DNA of 64,000 nucleotides. Origin: Rapana venosa. Lineage: Eukaryota; Mollusca; Gastropoda; Neogastropoda; Muricidae. Below the pieces are notes generated by a model. That model was not told the origin of the DNA and ran no database searches. It saw nothing but the letters and a program-made list of their open reading frames with translations. This document shows positions 45,201 to 51,200 of this stretch, piece after piece (the stretch's first letter is position 1; every line of letters starts with the position of its first letter). The stretch is from the NCBI GenBank assembly GCA_028751875.1, contig CM054140.1, positions 8,704,671 to 8,768,670 on the forward strand. Reading direction: 5' to 3'. The position numbers and the translations under genes are program-made.

Positions 45201-48200
45201 CAGAGAAGTAAGCGAGTGGCTAATCAGCGACATCGCGAGTTGATGTGCACGGCATGGCGAAAGTCGGTCACCATTTCAGCTGACGATCGTCAGTCTATTT
45301 TCCGTTTCGTCCGTTTTCTATTCCTTCTGCTGATGGCACTGATAGTCCAACACTTGTTTTCGGCATATTTTGGCATTTTTGAGACTTTCAGTAAAACACT
45401 TTGGCTAAAAAACTGGTCCGACTCGTGCGTCGATCCAACTCAGGAAGAAAACATCCGCCCTTTTGGATAAAAGTCACGTGACCCATTGAACCAATCAGCT
45501 ATTTTTTTACGGCCACGAGCCAATCAGAGACTTCGACTCAAACCATATGCAATCAGTAAATGCCTCTCGGGTTCCTTCGGATTCGCTCTTCGTGTGTTTC
45601 CGTGAGTGAAGTTATCCATTGACAAGTGCTGTCAGAAAGTAGGTCAGTGAATGACCTTCACATTGATACCATGGAAGGGAGGGTAGAGCAGTAGGTCGGC
45701 GAGCGCAAGGATCTCAAAACCGATGCAATTTTTGCGTTTTTGGTTCACATTCGCTCAAATTTCACACACACCCACGTCAGAAAATGATTTTATTAGGTAT
45801 GATATCGGTCAAAACAAACAATATGAGTAACAAAAATGTGAAGTTGAGACATTACTTGACCAAATACAACCATAATCCCAAAAGTCATAAAAAATTTTGG
45901 TGAAAGTCTATGCCGTGGTTCCCCTTAATACATCTGTGCAGTACTTGGCTTATTTTTTACTGTCCATTTTGTTTGTTTCATTGCACAAAATATCTGTTGG
46001 TCAAGGCAACATGGAGTGATTTTTTTTTTTTTTTGGGGGGGGTGTGAATTTTACAGGTGCGTTAGCATGGAATGGTGATATATTATCCTCGGGGAGTCGA
46101 GATCGCCTGATTCTACAGAGAGATGTCAGGACGCCTTCCATTGCTCCAGAGAGAAAGTTGGCAGGACACAAACAAGAAGTGAGTGCAGGAATGGGGGTAG
46201 GGGAGGAAGAAGTAGATAAGGCACTTATCTTTTTGTTATCAGTGTGTTTCTGCTGCAGTGTGAAGAGAGATTACCACACTGAAATGAAAGGTTCGGGGGG
46301 TTCTGTTGTGGTTTTCGGCTTTTTTCAGCTTTTTCAAATAAGACACATCCATCAGAAATGGATATACCTAGCATGTATTCTCATGCTGGGAATGATTTCC
46401 TAACTCAAACTCACTCTCTCATGCACACACACACACACTCATGCACACATGCACTCTCTCTCTCTCTCTCTCACTCACACCACCACCACCACCACCACCA
46501 CCACCACCACCAACACAATTTTGGATGCAAAGAAGAAAGGAAAATCACAATGAGAAACTCAGACAGAACCTATTTGCTGTAAAGGAGATGTATCACTTAG
46601 AACTTTATCAACTTATATGAAATCTGGATGTTTTTGTTTTGTTGAGGTAAAAAGAACATGTGGTGTCTTGTGTTTAGATGTGTTAATGAAAAATTGGAAA
46701 TGTGGTATATTCTGTTGAGATTTGTAGGTGAAAAAATGAAAATGATGTGTATTCTTTAGAGATGTGGGGATGAAAAATGACAGTCTGGCATCTTGTGTAG
46801 AGATGTGGGGATGAAAAATGACAGTGTGGCGTCTTGTGTAGAGATGTGTTGATGAAAAATGACAGTGTGGCGTCTTGTGTAGAGATGTGTTGATGAAAAA
46901 TGACCGTGTGGCGTCTTGTGTAGAGATGTGGGGATGAAAAATGACAGTGTGGCGTCTTGTGTAGAGATGTGGGGATGAAAAATGACAGTGTGGCGTCTTG
47001 TGTAGAGATGTGTTGATGAAAAATGACAGTGTGGCGTCTTGTGTAGAGATGTGTTGATGAAAAATGACCGTGTGGCGTCTTGTGTAGAGATGTGGGGATG
47101 AAAAATGACCGTGTGGCGTCTTGTGTAGAGATGTGTTGATGAAAAATGACAGTGTGGCGTCTTGTGTAGAGATGTGTTGATGAAAAATGACAGTGTGGCG
47201 TCTTGTGTAGAGATGTGTTGATGAAAAATGACAGTGTGGCGTCTTGTGTAGAGATGTGTTGATGAAAAATGACCGTGTGGCGTCTTGTGTAGAGATGTGT
47301 TGATGAAAAATGACAGTGTGTGCGTCTTGTGTAGAGATGTGTTGATGAAAAATGACCGTGTGGCGTCTTGTGTAGAGATGTGGGGATGAAAAATGACAGT
47401 GTGGCGTCTTGTGTAGAGATGTGTTGATGAAAAATGACAGTGTGGCGTCTTGTGTAGAGATGTGTTGATGAAAAATGACAGTGTGGCGTCTTGTGTAGAG
47501 ATGTGGGGATGAAAAATGACAGTGTGGCGTCTTGTGTAGAGATGTGGGGATGAAAAATGACAGTGTGGCGTCTTGTGTAGAGATGTGTTGATGAAAAATG
47601 ACAGTGTGGCGTCTTGTGTAGAGATGTGTTGATGAAAAATGACAGTGTGGCGTCTTGTGTAGAGATGTGTTGATGAAAAATGACAGTGTGGCGTCTTGTG
47701 TAGAGATGTGGGGATGAAAAATGACCGTGTGGCGTCTTGTGTAGAGATGTGTTGATGAAAAATGACAGTGTGGCGTCTTGTGTAGAGATGTGTTGATGAA
47801 AAATGACAGTGTGGCGTCTTGTGTAGAGATGTGTTGATGAAAAATGACAGTGTGGCGTCTTGTGTAGAGATGTGTTGATGAAAAATGACAGTGTGGCGTC
47901 TTGTGTAGAGATGTGTTGAAAAATGACAGTGTGGCGTCTTGTGTAGAGATGTGTTGATGAAAAATGACAGTGTGGCGTCTTGTGTAGAGATGTGTTGATG
48001 AAAAATGACAGTGTGGCGTCTTGTGTAGAGATGTGTTGATGAAAAATGACAGTGTGGCGTCTTGTGTAGAGATGTGGGGATGAAAAATGACCGTGTGGCG
48101 TCTTGTGTAGAGATGTGTTGATGAAAAATGACAGTGTGGCGTCTTGTGTTGTGTTGATGAAAAATGAGACTGGGGTGTCTTATTTAGATGTGCGTGTGAA

Positions 48201-51200
48201 AAATCAAAACTGTTGTGTCTGCTGTTGAGGCATGTGGGTGAAACTGAAGCACTGTGTGATGGGTCCCTAACCAGGTATGTGGTCTGAAGTGGTCCCCTGA
48301 CCACCAGCACCTGGCCTCTGGGGGCAACGACAACAAGCTGTTTGTGTGGAACCTGACCAGCCCTGGCCCTGTGCAGACCTACACTGACCATCAGGCTGCT
48401 GTCAAGGCCATCGCCTGGTCCCCCCACCAGCATGGCTTGCTGGCTTCCGGAGGGGGCACTGCTGACCGCTGCGTCCGCTTCTGGAACACGCTGACCGGCC
48501 AACCCCTGCAGTGTGTGGACACGGGCTCCCAAGTCTGTAACCTGGCTTGGTCCAAGCACTCCAACGAACTGGTGAGACAGGAAAAGGGGAGGGTGTCATG
48601 GATTGTGAGCTTTCTTGTCTTCTTTCCCCCCACTCTTTTTATCCTCACTCTTTCTTGAGAGCAGCAGTTGTCTGCGGACTGCTGATGGGCTGTGTGAGTG
48701 GGGAAAAGTCCAGGATGTCCCATAACGTCGTCAGTTGTGCCTTTCTCATCTCTCCTGCCGTTTTAAAGTCAGTGTAGTAGGTGAAGAGAGCAAGTGTCTT
48801 GTTTACTGCTGGGGAGCTGTGTACAAACTGTCTAGGCTTCAGTTCGTCTTTCATCCATCCATAAAACTGACACAGTTCAGTTACACTTTAAAACCATGAT
48901 TCTTGACAGACTATTACAGTCACTACACAGTTTTTGTTTGTGTGTTTCTGTGGGGTATTTTGGGGGGTTGTTGTTTGTTGTTGTTTTTTTGGGGGGAAGG
49001 GGGTGTTTGTTAGGTTTGGTTTTGTTTGGTTGGTTTTGTGGGGGGGGGTTTAGGGGGGGGGGGTGTTGGGGTTTTTTGGGGGGCGGGGTAGGGTTGGGGG
49101 GGATGTTTGTTTGGTTGGGTTATAATTTGGAGGGGGGAGGGGTGTTTGTTGGGTTGGGGTTTTTTGGTTTGTTTTTTGTTTGGGGGGGGGGGGGGGGGGG
49201 GGCGCTTGCTGTCTGGAAAACTTGACTCTATCAAGAAAAAAAACTGGCAAAGGGCAGAAAACTTATGATACATTCTAGCTTTTGAAAAAGAAATGGGGTG
49301 GGGGGGGGGGGGGGGGGGGGGGTGCGGGGGTAGAAGAAAATCCAATTTAGAGATAATTTTGATGTTTGTACTATTAAGAAAATGTAGTATACTAATGAAT
49401 CAAAAGAGCAGTGGGAGTGTGTCTTGATTGTTGGCTCTGAAGTACTATTTGCATTTAGCTGTACATATTAGGTTTTTCAGTTCTACATCTAGTGAACTGT
49501 GATAAAGTGCTGCTATGCAGACTTGTACTTATTTGCTTCCTATCCTCTGAAGTCTAGAGTATGGCTGCCTTTAAGGTAAGGTACTTGAAAACAGTCATGC
49601 ATGCAAACTTCCTATCTAGTGTGCATTTTCAATCTCACAGTGATTCCCATGTGGGATGAATTGAGTCAGAGTGCACATTCTGGGGACCCTCAGCGTGTCG
49701 AGCTGCGGAACACACAACAACAGTGTGCCGTCAGCGCTTGGGGTTTATCACAGTTCTTGATTAAACCATTGACGCTGGGGGCAACAGTAAAGTGAGAGGC
49801 TGTATGACCAATGGCTTTTCCACTCATGGAATTCCACTTTACAGCTTAGTCTTTAGTGATTGACTATGACTCTTTGACTAGGAGGCTTGACTTGCACAGT
49901 CCTGATGTGCTGCAGCCCTGGGGGCTAGCTGGCCTTTAGAGAACATCTCCAATGCTGACTGTCCTTATGCCCACTTGGCCGAGAGAGTGGGGATATACTG
50001 TGGGCAAGGCATCTCCACTATAAGCTGCCTCCTCTGCTGTTTGGAGGTCATCGTCGAACACGACGGACTAACATACAATTTGCTTTCTGGTTTGTTTCAG
50101 GTGAGCACACATGGATACTCTCAAAACCAGATATTGTTATGGAAGTATCCTTCGCTTGTACAGATTGCCAAGTTGACAGGCCATTCCTACAGAGTTCTCT
50201 ATCTGGTGAGTATCCTGTTTTGTGAGTTATACAGAATAGAGTGTGTGGCATGTGGTGTGTGTGTGTACGTGCTTATACAGTTACTTTGCCTGCAGTGACA
50301 AATTGAAATTAACTCATTGTCATCATATAAAAGTCCTGTAATGGATCTAGCATGTTGGTGCAAAAGAAGGACAACATTGTTTTTTTGCCTGACCTTATTC
50401 CTAGTATTGGCAGTTCTGGACGGTAGATGTTTGTCAAGAAGAAAAAGAAAACTGAAGTAGTATTGTCTTGCCAAAAGATAGAACAGCCTTTTAAAGATCA
50501 TTACGAAACACTGTCCAGGGAGGTAGAGAAGAGACCAACAGAAAAAGAAATGGGTGGACATGATAACTGAATGGACCCCAGAAAACCAAACTGAGACCCA
50601 GGTGTGGGCACACTGCCATTCCTGAAAAGACTGTGGGACCTTTACAACCTTTTCCTTTCTGCTGGAAAGGGAAGACCTTTTCCTCTGGTTGGAGCTTCTT
50701 TGTAAATACCAGTGGCACTACACTGCACTGTACTGTACTGCACTGCAATACACTGCACTGCACTCACTGCACTACACTACACTGCCCTACACTACACTGC
50801 CCTACACTACACTGCACGATACTGTACTGCACTGCAATACACTGCACTACACTACACTGCACTACACTGCACTATACTGTTTCCTGAACCAAAAGTGGGT
50901 GTGGTGGTTCTGTGCTGATTTGTATTTGTTTCCTTGGCTAGAGCTCCATCGTTCACCCATTGTGAAATTTTGGGGTATGCGACCGTTTCGCCCCCCCTCC
51001 CCCCCCCCACCCCCACCCACCCACCATTAAGGTAGCCATATTCCAACTTCAGGGATACATGCTAATCAAAATGCAGTTGTCCCCTGTGGCAGTTTTGTGC
51101 TATTACCGTGGTCTTGACTTAACATTTTGGTATTGGATGTTTGGAGTGCTTGATTCATCATGTTTGTTCTGACGTAGTGTGTGCAACTTGTTTGTTTGTT

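Larger units (their letters stand above)
43124..45924. mobile_element. TTAA-flanked DNA transposon, Kolobok-like candidate, intron 8
   Basis: 2801 bp with imperfect inverted ends GGGGGACCACTGCGTCAC and (right end, reversed) GGGGAACCACGGCATAGAC, flanked by TTAA at 43120-43123 and 45925-45928. Inside are repeated passages such as ATGAAATTTGGTACACATAC, a minus-strand coding relic (43810-44050), and a nested 465-bp LINE derivative. TTAA target sites occur in both piggyBac and Kolobok; the GGGG end and size make me prefer Kolobok, as inference. Confidence 0.55.

Noticed and set aside
45015..45470. 151-residue plus-strand frame
   Set aside because: No family recognised; lies within the TTAA element and the opposite strand looks as likely to be the original coding strand.
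46630..48235. CRISPR-like regular repeats
   Set aside because: Units are directly adjacent with no unique spacers, and the genome is eukaryotic; this is a minisatellite.
46613..48559. 648-residue minus-strand open frame
   Set aside because: It is produced by the 41-bp minisatellite, which has no stop in any minus frame, and by antisense of FZR1 exon 10. Repeated motif only, no gene signals.
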